The notes beneath the pieces were generated by a model that was not told where the DNA came from, did no database searches, and saw nothing but the letters and a program-made list of their open reading frames with translations. DNA of 64,000 nucleotides, taken from NCBI GenBank assembly GCA_023935145.1, contig CM043697.1, positions 53,632,501 through 53,696,500 on the forward strand. The letters are read 5' to 3'. Shown here in pieces: positions 1 through 8,987 of the stretch (position 1 is its first letter; each line of letters begins with the position of its first letter). This stretch comes from Bretschneidera sinensis. Lineage: Eukaryota > Streptophyta > Magnoliopsida > Brassicales > Akaniaceae. A program made the position numbers and the translations under genes.

Positions 1-87
1 CACGTTCATGTGTTCAAATTGTTGTTGCATAGCCTGTAACATGAAGGACGACTCCTCCCTTCCTTCTTTGCTTGACATGTCGCCCAT
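1..87 (-). pseudogene. gag N-terminus of a minus-strand Ty3/gypsy element (partial)
   Basis: On the minus strand an ATG at 87-85 opens a frame that stays open to the window edge (29 codons). It includes the stretch SFMLQAMQQQFEHMN, which resembles the start of Gag in plant Ty3/gypsy elements, where a methionine- and glutamine-rich helix follows a short acidic/basic leader. The minus-strand primer site at 738-750 and the LTR beyond it fit a leader of about 650 bases between PBS and gag. Only the start is in view, so whether the gene is intact cannot be judged. Confidence 0.45.
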
Positions 88-90
88 AGA

Positions 91-92
<2 letters not shown>

Positions 93-182
<90 letters not shown>
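93..182. repeat. (AT)n followed by (GT)n microsatellite
   Basis: About 34 AT dinucleotides (93-160) run directly into about 11 GT dinucleotides (161-182). It lies in the leader of the minus-strand gypsy element. Open frames across it (Tyr-Ile repeats) are artefacts. Confidence 0.97.
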
Positions 183-737
183 TGAAACTATAAAGAAATG
201 TTAGAAATAATTCCTCACCACACTGCCTCTCGTGTTTGCACTCAAATTATCACTCACGCTCATGTTTCACTCTTAAATTGGCTTTTTCTTATATTATTCT
301 CACACTCTCTTACCTTTTTCCACCCGTAGCTTCCCCTTTTTAGTTATTTATTAAACTAATAAACTAGATCAAGAAATTCAACTTGTAGTATTTAAACCAA
401 TATCGATGGCAAGAAAATATTATAGAAACAACGAATCAAAGGAAAATGATAAGAATCAGATTTTTTTTAGAGAGAGAATTGAAACTTTAAAATTCACGAT
501 TCAAGAAAAAAATTAACTTTGATAAGTACGATGAATGATAGTATCCGTTGCTTCAGTATCACCCTTTTTTTGTCTTTTTTCACGTTTTCTTTTTCCACGT
601 GTCTTTTTCACATATTTTTTTACTAGGTGCACAACACAAAAACAAAAACAAGAAAAAAAATGAAGACAAACGGAACAAGATAGGATGATAACAAGAAACG
701 AAAGATAAAAGGATAGTAAACCTAATTTTTAAAAGCT
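183..737. other. leader (5' UTR) of the minus-strand gypsy element
   Basis: AT-rich DNA between the gag start (87) and the primer-binding site (738-750). It is pyrimidine-rich on the plus strand at 200-340 and has A/T runs at 540-720. No convincing reading frame was seen. Confidence 0.4.
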
Positions 738-750
738 GGCTCTGATACCA
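738..750 (-). promoter_or_regulatory. primer-binding site, initiator-Met tRNA type
   Basis: On the minus strand this reads TGGTATCAGAGCC, the usual plant PBS complementary to the 3' end of initiator methionine tRNA. Two bases separate it from the LTR end (...CATCA on the minus strand, at 753). This fixes the element's orientation and places its 5' LTR at higher coordinates. Confidence 0.8.
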
Positions 751-846
751 AATGATGTGAACCTCAACCGACACACTTTGAGACCCAACAAACAATATTG
801 GAATACTTGCCCAAGAAAGCTAAAATTCAGATTTTTGATAGAAAAC

Positions 847-995
847 CCCGACCCAACATTTATAATGAAACGCGAACCGAAAGTATAAAGTAACAAACCT
901 CAACCCAATGATTATAACTGAATCACGAACCGATGGTATAAAGTAACAAACCTTGACCCAATGATTATAACTGAATCACGAACCGAAGGTATAAA
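847..995. repeat. tandem repeat of about 52-54 bp in the minus-strand LTR
   Basis: Nearly identical units begin with CGAACCGA at 873, 925 and 979, with a degenerate partial copy before them. Each carries AGTATAAAG-like and CAACCCAATGATTATAACTG blocks. Confidence 0.85.
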
Positions 996-1198
996 ATTTG
1001 AGCGCCACAAGGAAGAATCCTCGATAAGTTCATAAGTTCTTTGAAGAACCAATAAAGGAAGCAAACCTCACATTTTTCTGATTTACCCCCACTAAAAAGG
1101 AAACTAACTTGGTTACAAAATAAGAAAGTAGATAAAGAAAGAACTAAAAAAATACGCTTTAGGAAAGTCTGAGATAGGTAAGTCAATCAGCCAATTAA

Positions 1199-1218
1199 TT
1201 GGTATGGAACTGGAAAGT
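1199..1218. repeat. 20-bp direct repeat flanking element A, left copy
   Basis: The 20 bases ending in GGAACTGGAAAGT just before the 5' LTR of element A recur exactly at 7207-7226, after its 3' end. Ty3/gypsy integrase normally leaves a 5-bp duplication, so this one is unusually long. Confidence 0.8.
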
Positions 1219-1362
1219 TGATGAGTGCCAAATATTGCATATTTTGGCCCTTTAATTTACATTTTTTAGCTTAGGAATTTTTTACTTTGAGTTGTTTTCG
1301 TTGTTTTATAGGTTTACAAGCTTGGAAAGAAGTTTCACTAAATTGCCAGAATTGCTCGTGCA

Positions 1363-1733
1363 GATCAGCCATTTTTTAGGATTAAACTGTATTGATTTAG
1401 GAAGAACTAGAAGATGAGCCATATATGCTTGGAAAGATCCGGATGTCTATTTTCTGGGAAATTTTACGGATCAATAAAATGATTTTTCTAGAGAACGTTA
1501 TGGCAGTTTTAGTAGACAAAGGTCAGTCTGTGCATGATTTCAGCGTGACAGATCAGCCATTTTTTAGGATTTAATAGTATTGATTCAGGAAGAACCATGA
1601 GATGAGCCATATATTCTTGGAAAGATCCCGATGTCTATTTTTTGGGGAATTTTACAGATCCATAAAATGATTTTTTTAGAGAAAGTTATGGCAGTTTTAG
1701 TAGACAAAGGTCAAAGAGCAAAAACTGGAATCT
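1363..1733 (+). repeat. 188-bp direct duplication inside the LTR
   Basis: Two adjacent copies begin with GATCAGCCATTTTTTAGGAT at 1363 and 1551 and end with TTTTAGTAGACAAAGGTC. The same pair is present in the other three Athila-like LTRs (starting near 5957, 14779 and 19379), so the duplication predates the spread of the family. Confidence 0.85.
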
Positions 1734-1738
1734 GCAGT

Positions 1739-1788
1739 ATCCCACATCGGATTGGAAGCACATTGCACTTGTGATATTTCCCTATATA
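1739..1788 (+). promoter_or_regulatory. LTR promoter: USE-like ATCCCACATCG plus TATATA
   Basis: ATCCCACATCG at 1739-1749 matches the plant snRNA Upstream Sequence Element consensus RTCCCACATCG. A TATATA box lies at 1783-1788 in the context CCCTATATAAGCCC. The centres are about 42 bp apart. That this is the U3 promoter is inferred from position and conservation. Confidence 0.6.
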
Positions 1789-2616
1789 AGCCCTTCTTCA
1801 CTTCATCATTAAGGTACAATTCCTGAGCCACTTTGGTGTTTACCGGTGGACGTCCGCTAGCATTCTGGTGGATCCCGAAGGCATTGCTACCACGAGGGGA
1901 AGCACCGCCCGTCAGCGAGTGGAATTTCTCCCATGTAAAGTTGTTTATTTATTTTTTTTTATTTAGTTGTTGTAGTTTAATGTTTAGCACTTTTATTATG
2001 AATTATAGTTTCATAGTTATGAGTGGCTAGACTCTTTAGCTAAGGTTGAAGATGAAGCCCCGCCGTTGTTTGGCATAGTAGTTCAGATTTGCTTGTACAA
2101 ATCTGACAATTTTTAGTATAAAATGTTCTATCAATTATTTGAGTTAATCTTATAATTGATTGAGTTTAAATTGTCTGTTGAATATTCTTTGTGTTTCATC
2201 TTATGGATACATTGAATGCTTTTCGATTAAATTGGATTTCCTTTGTGATTTGTTAAGAGCGGATACATTGGATGCTTTTGGTTTAGTTGGGATATTCTTT
2301 GTTTTTTGTCTTATAGTTGGATTCATGGAATGTTTTGATAGGCTATATTTTTAGAACATATATGCTTAACTTCGGTGGGGTGGATTTGGAAACCTTAATG
2401 TTTTAATTATTAGTTTTTAAATCAACTTAATTTAGTTTATATTTCTTTTGCAATATCATTTACAATTCGGAACTAGGTTAAGATAAAGTTCGTTTAGATA
2501 AAAAAATATATATTTTCACAACGCAATTCCTTGTGGATTCAACCTCGCACTTGCACAACGCTATACTGCAAACGACTCGTACGCTTGCGAGTAAATTAAA
2601 ACTCACAACAAGTTTT

Positions 2617-2634
2617 TGGCGCCGTTGCCGCGGA
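2617..2634 (+). promoter_or_regulatory. primer-binding site, tRNA-Asp type (element A)
   Basis: TGGCGCCGTTGCCGCGGA starts six bases after the 5' LTR (spacer AGTTTT). It complements the 3' end of plant tRNA-Asp apart from one position, as in Athila-type elements. Confidence 0.8.
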
Positions 2635-2725
2635 GTTGTTTGGTTTGTGAACATTTTTTTGTCTGAATTGATTTTATTTTTCTACTAGTTAGTTATCAAT
2701 TTTTTTTTAAAAAAAACAAAAAAAA

Positions 2726-3016
2726 ATGTGGATGAATCCAGCGCCGGTTTCACAGTCTTTTGAGGACGCCCTCAAGGATTTCATTAAAATGATCGGCCCG
2801 TCCCTCAATGCTGCCAATACATTCAATGTTGATAGCTGTTCCATCTGTGCTAGTCCTCTGCATTTAGCACAAAATTGTCCATCAATGCCGGCTTTTGCCG
2901 AGTATCCCATGGAACAAATGAATGTTTTCAATGAGTGTTGTTGGCAATCAAATGGATCTTACTCTGAAACATACAATCCAGAGTGGTGGGACCACTTTAA
3001 TGTTTCATGGACGTAG
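2726..3016 (+). pseudogene. Gag-derived ORF, N-terminal remnant (element A)
   Basis: A 96-codon frame holds a Gag C-terminal block: SSICASPLHLAQNCP-type residues (CxxC...H...C, a degenerate CCHC knuckle) followed by EQMN...N and a YNP-W block common in Athila Gag. The usual long N-terminal Gag is absent. The opening residues (PVSQSFEDALKDF) closely resemble a segment that recurs in the next ORF (VSQSLEDALNDF, from 3163), so the start looks like an internal duplication joined to the leader. A stop at 3014-3016 separates it from the following frame. The homologous stretch in element B is also broken. Confidence 0.65.
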
Positions 3017-3157
3017 AACCAACTAAGGAATCAGGGGGGAGACCCTTATCATGCTTACAATCAATACCTTCCCGAATTTCCTCCACCAATTCCAAGTTAT
3101 GGTCACTCAGCTTATCCAGCACCATCACCCGCTTACCAAGCTCTCATTCAAGCGCCA

Positions 3158-4363
3158 GTGTCGGTTTCACAGTCATTGGAGGACGCTCTCAATGATTTCA
3201 TGAAAACGACTAGCCAATCTATGAGTAAAGTGATGAGTGCAACCATAGAAAACACCCAAGCGATTGCCGAGCTAGAGAGTCAAATTGATCAAATCGCAAG
3301 TTACGTGGATGAAGGAGAGGAAAGAAAGTTCCCTAGTCAACCTGATCCTAACCCAAAGGAACAGTTTGCAGTGGGAAATTTATTAACTCCTATACAAGGG
3401 CAAGAAAGTGGCAACAAAGAAAAGAGATATGTTGAGCCATCTACAGCCACATTTATCATTAAGGATCTCCTTAGGTCGTTTTTACCTAAAGTGCCTTACC
3501 CTAAGAGATTACAAGCGCCCAAGAAAAGAGAGGAGTTTGAAGATCCCTTGGAGGCATGCTTTGCTCACTTTGGAGAGGACTTGGGCTTAGATAAGTTACT
3601 AGAGGAAGTGAATGCCATTTTGGAGTCTGATCCTCAGAAGAGCAGTAAGACGGAGGAGACTATGGATGAATCACGTATTGAGGACCCCCTGGAGGTATGT
3701 TTTGCTCAATTTGAAGAGGATTTGGGCTTAGATAAGTTGTTTGAGCAAGTAAATGCTACTTTGGAGTCTGCTCGTCTAAAGATCAGTGAGATGGAGGAAA
3801 CCACAACACCTGAACCCCCCAAGAAGGAACTTAAGCCTTTACCGGACAATCTTAAGTATAAGTTCCTAGGTCCAACAAATTCTTTGCCTATAATTATAGC
3901 TTTAGATTTGGGTGATGCTCCAGAGGAGAAATTATTGGACGTCTTAAGAGAGCATAAGGAAGCTATAGGCTGGACTATTGAGGATGTCAAGGGAATCAAC
4001 CCCTCGTTGGTAATACACACGATACAGTTGGATGAGAATGCCAAGCCATCGAGGGAGCCACAAAGAAGGCTCAACCCTGCTATGCAAGAGGTTGTGAGGG
4101 CAGAAGATATTAAGCTATTAGAGGTAGGGATCATTTATCCCATCTCTGATAGCAAGTGGGTGAGCCTGATTCAAGTCATGCCCAAACATGCTGAATTAAC
4201 GGTAGTGAAGAATGAGGATGACAAGTTGGTGCCAACTCGTGTTCAATCAGAGGGGAGAGTGAGTATAGACTACTGTAAGTTGAATGCTGCCACTAGGGCT
4301 GATCATTTTTCATTCCCATTTATTGATCAGATGGTGGAGCACTTAGTTGGGCATGTTTACTAA
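3158..4363 (+). CDS. 401-codon Gag-RT chimeric ORF of non-autonomous element A
   Basis: Residues 1-100 are Gag C-terminal (SQSLEDALNDFMK, then a coiled glutamine/isoleucine-rich helix). Residues about 130-225 hold two copies of an acidic repeat of about 52 residues (EDPLEACFAHFGEDLGLDKLLE and a near copy), and residues 240-400 are the start of an Athila RT (KEAIGWTIEDVKGI, REPQRRLNPAMQEVV, IIYPISDSKWVSLIQVMPK, IDYCKLNAATR). The frame then stops at HVY. The aspartic protease expected between Gag and RT is missing and RT ends before the YxDD motif, so no catalytic domain remains. It is the longest open transposon frame in the window. Whether it is translated is unknown. Confidence 0.7.
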   Translation: MSVSQSLEDALNDFMKTTSQSMSKVMSATIENTQAIAELESQIDQIASYVDEGEERKFPSQPDPNPKEQFAVGNLLTPIQGQESGNKEKRYVEPSTATFIIKDLLRSFLPKVPYPKRLQAPKKREEFEDPLEACFAHFGEDLGLDKLLEEVNAILESDPQKSSKTEETMDESRIEDPLEVCFAQFEEDLGLDKLFEQVNATLESARLKISEMEETTTPEPPKKELKPLPDNLKYKFLGPTNSLPIIIALDLGDAPEEKLLDVLREHKEAIGWTIEDVKGINPSLVIHTIQLDENAKPSREPQRRLNPAMQEVVRAEDIKLLEVGIIYPISDSKWVSLIQVMPKHAELTVVKNEDDKLVPTRVQSEGRVSIDYCKLNAATRADHFSFPFIDQMVEHLVGHVY

Positions 4364-5375
4364 TGTTAGGTCTGGCTGAAGACGTTAAACTTAGCGCTCA
4401 TGGGAGGCACCCCACAGCTTATCTTTTCTATTTATTTATTATTTTGCATTTTTATGATTAATGTTTGTTTCAAGTATTTTTTGTTTTCCAGTTTTTTTAT
4501 TTTTCAGGGACAATGCGTACTTCAGTTCAAGTTTGGGGGTATGCTATGAGCCATACAAGTACAGATAGTTCTCCATATCTCAGGTCAGCTCTTTCCATAT
4601 TAGTCACACATTGGGGTCAATGTGTAATTTAAGTTTGGGGGTATGGGAGACACATCACACACTTTGTCCTAATTTGTTGTCTTTTCGTCGTAGAGAAAAA
4701 TGCATGCTCATGTTATCATGAAATTTTGGTTGATCTAAACATTTTCTGTGATGTGATGTCATTGGTGAGCTTAACATTTTGAACACATGATCTGGTGATA
4801 AATTTTAAAATTTAGTTACTTACTTTAGGCATTTGAGAATTCATATGTTTGATCTTATCTAACACGAGCACATTAGCACAAATTGTGTGAGGTATGACAT
4901 GTGATTTTAATGTGTACGTTTCCTTGTCTTAACTGAAACTGGATGACTTGTTGGATAAACACTTGGGCATAAAAAAAATAAAAAAATAGAGAGAAAAATA
5001 TATATATAATAATAATACTACAAATGACCATCATCAACAAACTTTCTACTAAGTAACTGGACCTCTTGCCTCAGTAAGCGGTGAGTGTTCACGTCAAAAG
5101 GTGGGAATTTTATTCATAATGATCATGGCAAAATTTTTCGCTGAGTAACTGGACCTCTTGCCTCAGTAAGCAGTAAGTGTTCACGTCAAAAGGTGAAAAT
5201 TTTGTTTGGTAGCATTAAGGTCAGTTTAGTTTCGTAGCCTTTTTGACTCGAGTTAGTAAGTCCTTAGGGGTGTCTTTACACCTAATGCCCTAAAACCATC
5301 TGGTTTGGGAGTCATTGACTCAACACTCGCTACATGGGTCAATTAGAAAGCTTAAGGGAACTAGACATAACCGTG

Positions 5376-5378
<3 letters not shown>

Positions 5379-5451
<73 letters not shown>
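5379..5451. repeat. (TA)n microsatellite
   Basis: About 36 TA units lie in the 3' non-coding region of element A. The matching positions in B (near 14255 and 18858) carry only a short A-rich run, so the expansion is private to A. Confidence 0.97.
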
Positions 5452-5453
<2 letters not shown>

Positions 5454-5796
5454 ATGCCTTTTTCGTTCATTTTGATGGGAAATTCGGTGAATCTTGAGAC
5501 ATGGAGACCTTACACATTGGAGTCACTTAGAAGCTTCATTTCTATATGCTAATTCACTTTACACAGTGTCAGACTTGTGATGCCTTAACCTGCCTTTTGT
5601 AAGTAATTAGATTTTAACTTTTCTATTCATTGCGAAGATGGGTTTATCTTTTTAAGTTTTCTCATGAATGAATATCATGGTGATGTATGCTCCTTAAATT
5701 TTTGGATACCATGAGTGATGAACTTATCTTTATGTTCTTTGTTTTTCATTTAGGTTTTTTATTATTATTTTGTTTTACTAAGGGACTAGCAATTGT

Positions 5797-5810
5797 AAGT
5801 TTGGGAGTAT
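5797..5810 (+). promoter_or_regulatory. polypurine tract before the 3' LTR (element A)
   Basis: AAGTTTGGGAGTAT ends two bases before the TG of the 3' LTR. B has AAGTTTGGGGGTAT at the same place (19228-19241), and the tract also stands before the shared LTR at 14629-14642. Confidence 0.65.
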
Positions 5811-5811
5811 T

Positions 5812-7200
5812 TGATGAGTGCCAAATATTGCATATTTTGGCCCTTTAATTTACATTTGCTAGCTTAGGAATTTGTTACTTTGAGTTGTTTTCGTTGTTTT
5901 ACAGGTTTACAAGCTTGGAAAGAAGTTTCACTAAATTGCCAGAATTGCTCGTGCAGATTAGCCATTTTTGAGGATTAAACTGTATTGATTTAGGAAGAAC
6001 CAGAAGATCAGCCATATATTCTTGGAAAGATCTGGAGGTCTATTTTCTGAGGAATTTACGGATCAATAAAATGATTTTTCTAGAAAACGTTATGGCAGTT
6101 TTAGTAGACAAAGGTCAGGCTGTGCATGATTTCAGCATGACAGATCAGCTATTTTTGAGGATTTAACTGTATTGATTCAGGAAAAACCACGAGATGAGCT
6201 ATATATGCTTGGAAAGATCCCGATGTTTATTTTCTAAGAAATTTTACGGATCAATAAAATGATTTTTCTAGAGAAAGTTATGGCAGTTTTAGTAAACAAA
6301 GGTCAAAGAGCAAAAACTGGAATCTGCAGTATCCCACATCGGATTGGAAGCATATTGCACTTGTGATATTTCCCTATATAAGCCCTTCTTCACTTAATCT
6401 TTAAGGTACAATTCCTGAGCCACTTTGGCGTTTACCGGTGGACGTCCGCTAGCATTCTGGTGGATCCCGAAGGCATTGCTACCACAAGGGGAAGCGCCGC
6501 CCGTCAGCGAGTGGAATTTCTCCCATGTAAAGTTGTTTATTTATTTATTTTTATTTAGTTGTTGTATTTTAATGTTTAGCACTTTTATTATGAATTATTG
6601 TTTCATAGTTATGAGTGGCTAGACTTTTCAGCTAAGGTTGAAGATGAAGCTCCGCCGTTGTTTGGCGTAGTAGTTCAGATTTGCTTGTACAAATCTGACA
6701 ATTTTTAGTATAAAATATTCTGTCAATTATTTGAGTTAATCTTATAATTGATTGAGTTTAAATTGTCTGTTGGATATTCTTTGTGTTTCATCTGATGGAT
6801 ACATTGAATGCTTTTCAATTAAATTGGATTTCCTTTGTGATTTGTTAAGAGCGGATACATTGGATACTTTTGGTTTAGTTAGGATATTCTTTGTTTTTTG
6901 TCTTATAGTTGGATTCATGGAATGTTTTGATAGGCTATATTTTTAGAACAAATATGCTTAACTTCGGTGGGGTGGATTTGGAAACCTTAGTTTTTTAATT
7001 ATTAGTTTTTAAATCAACTTAATTTAGTTTATATTTCTTTTGCAATATCATTTACAATTCGGAACTAAGTTAAGATAAAGTTAGTTTAGATAAAAAAATA
7101 TATTTTCACAACGCAATTCCCTGTGGATTAAACCTCGCACTTGCACAACGCTATACTACAAACGACTCGTGTGCTTGCGAGTAAATTAAAACTCACAACA
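5812..7200 (+). repeat. 3' LTR of element A
   Basis: 1389 bp, TGATGAGTGCC...CTCACAACA, very similar to 1219-2610. The USE-like motif is at 6331-6341 and TATATA at 6375-6380, with the same 42-bp spacing as in the 5' LTR. Confidence 0.92.
6331..6380 (+). promoter_or_regulatory. USE-like motif and TATA box in the 3' LTR of A
   Basis: ATCCCACATCG at 6331-6341, TATATA at 6375-6380, centres about 42 bp apart. Confidence 0.55.
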
Positions 7201-7226
7201 AGTTTTTTGGTATGGAACTGGAAAGT
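7201..7226. repeat. residual 6-nt spacer plus right copy of the 20-bp flanking repeat
   Basis: AGTTTT (7201-7206) equals the spacer 2611-2616 downstream of the 5' LTR. It is followed by an exact copy (7207-7226) of the 20 bases at 1199-1218, after which the host LTR continues with CAATCAG. Confidence 0.8.
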
Positions 7227-7552
7227 CAATCAGTTAATTAATTGGTCTAAAATTAGAAAGTAATAAGCCTCTTTATCCTTCTAATTCCACACCCCTTAAG
7301 CCATAATCAACCATTAATACACGCCATTGCTAAGGAAATTACGCCCAATTAAGCAAGATCAGCCCCATCAATAGCTTGGATTAAATTTATTACGCCTTAA
7401 TCTCCTTTTGGGCCAAGCTTGAAATGCCCCATTTTAGAATCAACCCAAATCTCTTGAATCAGCCCATTAAGTGCTTCTTTGATCTTACTCCAGTAATTAG
7501 CCCAACTGGAACATGCAATGGATCCTTTAATGGTGCTTGTTGATTCTCATCA
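7207..7552 (-). repeat. 5' LTR of the minus-strand gypsy element, second part
   Basis: Continuation of 753-1218 after element A. It ends ...GATTCTCATCA (TGATGAGAATC on the minus strand) exactly where chromovirus RNase H homology begins (7553, ATAAGAGTTTGAC; compare ATAAGAGTTGGAC near 57760). This places the minus-strand element inside the chromovirus. Confidence 0.55.
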
Positions 7553-8987
7553 ATAAGAGTTTGACATACTTACCTACACAGAGAGAGTTGAATTTGAGGC
7601 AAATATGGTGGATAAAGTTGATTAGTAACTATGATTGTACAATTCACTATCATCTAGAAAATGCAAAGGTGATAACTGATGCATTGAGTAGAAAGTCTAC
7701 AAGAAGGTTAACTGCTATTGGGAGTTCTAATGTGAAATTGATGATAGATTTAAAAAAGATAAGAATGAAGTTGAATATCAGTGATAGAGGATCATGGTTA
7801 ACAAAAATGGTTGTACAGTCATCCATAGTAAAATGTTTTAGAGATACAAGGTAGAGATGAAGAGATAGAGAAGATTAAGTAGGAAGTGCTTACTAAAAAG
7901 CAATATGAGTTCAAAATTTGAAGTGAGGGCATCTTGGTATTGGAACATAGGATTTGTGTTCTCAATAATGCGGAGTTGAGAAAGGTGACAATGAGAAAGA
8001 CACATGATGATGTAGATTCGATGCAACCAAGTAACAATATGATGTATAGAGGATTGAGATAGAATTTCTGGTGGTCAGGATTAAAGAGGGATATAGCTGA
8101 GATTATGAGGTTTTATGGAGTACCATTGAGCATAGTGTCAAATAAATATGCTAGATTTACATCTTCATTTTGGAGAGGCTTTCAGAAAGCTATGGGTACA
8201 CAGTTACAATTTAATATAGGATTATTATAAGGGAAAATGTGATGAGTTTCTCAGTAAGTTGGGATGATTATATGCCATCGATTAAAATTGCTTATAATAA
8301 TCAGTATCAAACTAGTATTGGGATGGCACCATTTGAGGCCTTATATGGTAGGAGGTGTAGAACTCCAGTATGTTGGGAAGAAGTTGGAGAGAGAAAGATA
8401 TTTGATCCATAAATTATTGAGTTAACAACTGAGAGGATTAAACTGGTTAGAGAGAACCATAAAGTAGCACATAGTAGACTGAATAGCTATGCTAATAATA
8501 GAAGGAGACCTCTTGAATTTCAAGTAGGTGATTGGGTGTAATTAAAAATATCTCCATGGAAAGTTATGTTGAGGGTCAAAAGAAATAAAAGTTGAGTCTG
8601 AGATATGTGGGACCCTATGAGATTATTGAGATAGTTGGGATAGTCGCATATAGCTTGGAATTGCTTCCAACGTGGAAGCAGTTACACAATGTGTTTCATG
8701 TTTCTCTTCTGAGAAAGTGTTTACATGATGAATCTCATGATTTCGAGCCAAGTTGTAGAAATTCATGAAGGTTTGACTTTTATACAAGTATGAATGAGAA
8801 ATTTAGACAGAAAAGAACAAGGCTTGTGTAATAAAGTAATTCCATTAATTCAAGTTTTGTGACGAAATAAATATGTTGAAGAGATTACGTGAGATGATGA
8901 GGCAACTATGAAGAAATATTATTCACAATTGTTCTTGAGTTAGGTAAGGAAATTTCGGGGACAAAATTTTTGTAAGGTTGATAGAAT
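7553..8987 (+). pseudogene. chromovirus (Tekay/Del-like) RNase H-integrase remnant
   Basis: A 105-codon frame (7537-7854) matches the RNase H end of plant chromoviruses: YLPTQRELNLRQ, ISNYDCTIHYHLENAKVITDALSRKS. Beyond it, frames with many stops hold integrase pieces (FWWSGLKRD, KYARFTSSFWRGFQKAMGT, ALYGRRCRTPVCW-like) and the C-terminal RYVGPYEI/HNVFHVSLLRK region that precedes the chromodomain. A PPT (AATTTCGGGGACAAAATTTT, 8951-8970) leads to the LTR. The copy at 57760-59226 is collinear. gag, protease and RT of this copy are not in the window. Confidence 0.8.

Larger units (their letters stand above)
753..1218 (-). repeat. 5' LTR of the minus-strand gypsy element, first part
   Basis: The LTR begins next to the PBS with TG on the plus strand (CA at its 3' end on the minus strand). 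It is interrupted at 1218/1219 by Athila-like element A and resumes at 7207, ending at 7552 with ...CTCATCA (TG on the minus strand). The two parts together give about 790 bases after removing the 20-base duplication. The other LTR of this element lies outside the window, so the boundaries rest on PBS position, TG/CA ends and the junction with chromovirus sequence. Confidence 0.55.
1219..2610 (+). repeat. 5' LTR of element A
   Basis: 1392 bp, TG...CA ends. It is closely similar along its length to 5812-7200 and to the LTRs at 14644-16044 and 19243-20636. It contains a conserved USE-like motif plus TATA box at 1739-1788 and an internal direct duplication of about 188 bp (1363-1550, 1551-1733). 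Confidence 0.92.
4364..5811 (+). other. 3' non-coding region of element A
   Basis: It starts with the LGLAEDVKL-type tail block and the GGGAGGCACCCCACAG motif that follows pol in these elements. Three copies of an AAGTTTGGGGGTAT polypurine-like tract lie at 4529-4543, 4631-4643 and 5797-5810. A block of about 100 bp containing AGTAACTGGACCTCTTGCCTC is duplicated at 5040-5200 (single in B). No coding frame was seen. Confidence 0.7.
1219..7206 (+). mobile_element. Athila-like non-autonomous LTR retrotransposon A
   Basis: The element has LTRs of about 1.39 kb (1219-2610, 5812-7200) starting TGATGAGTGCC and ending CTCACAACA. It has a tRNA-Asp-type PBS at 2617-2634, a Gag-derived ORF, the first part of RT, and a purine-rich tract (5797-5810) before the 3' LTR. 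Athila lineage is inferred from the PBS type, the Gag C-terminal block, the RT start and the long 3' non-coding region. Protease, most of RT, RNase H, integrase and the env-like region are missing. Six bases (AGTTTT) identical to the spacer between the 5' LTR and the PBS follow the 3' LTR at 7201-7206, before the 20-bp flanking repeat. Confidence 0.85.

Noticed and set aside
8..193. Open frame encoding Tyr-Ile and Val-Cys repeats
   Set aside because: It is the translation of the (AT)n(GT)n microsatellite; similar frames at 5315-5552 and 26773-26958 are also microsatellite artefacts.
3706..4134. 142-codon minus-strand frame opposite the Gag-RT ORF
   Set aside because: It is the antisense shadow of the recognisable plus-strand Gag-RT frame and has no domain of its own.
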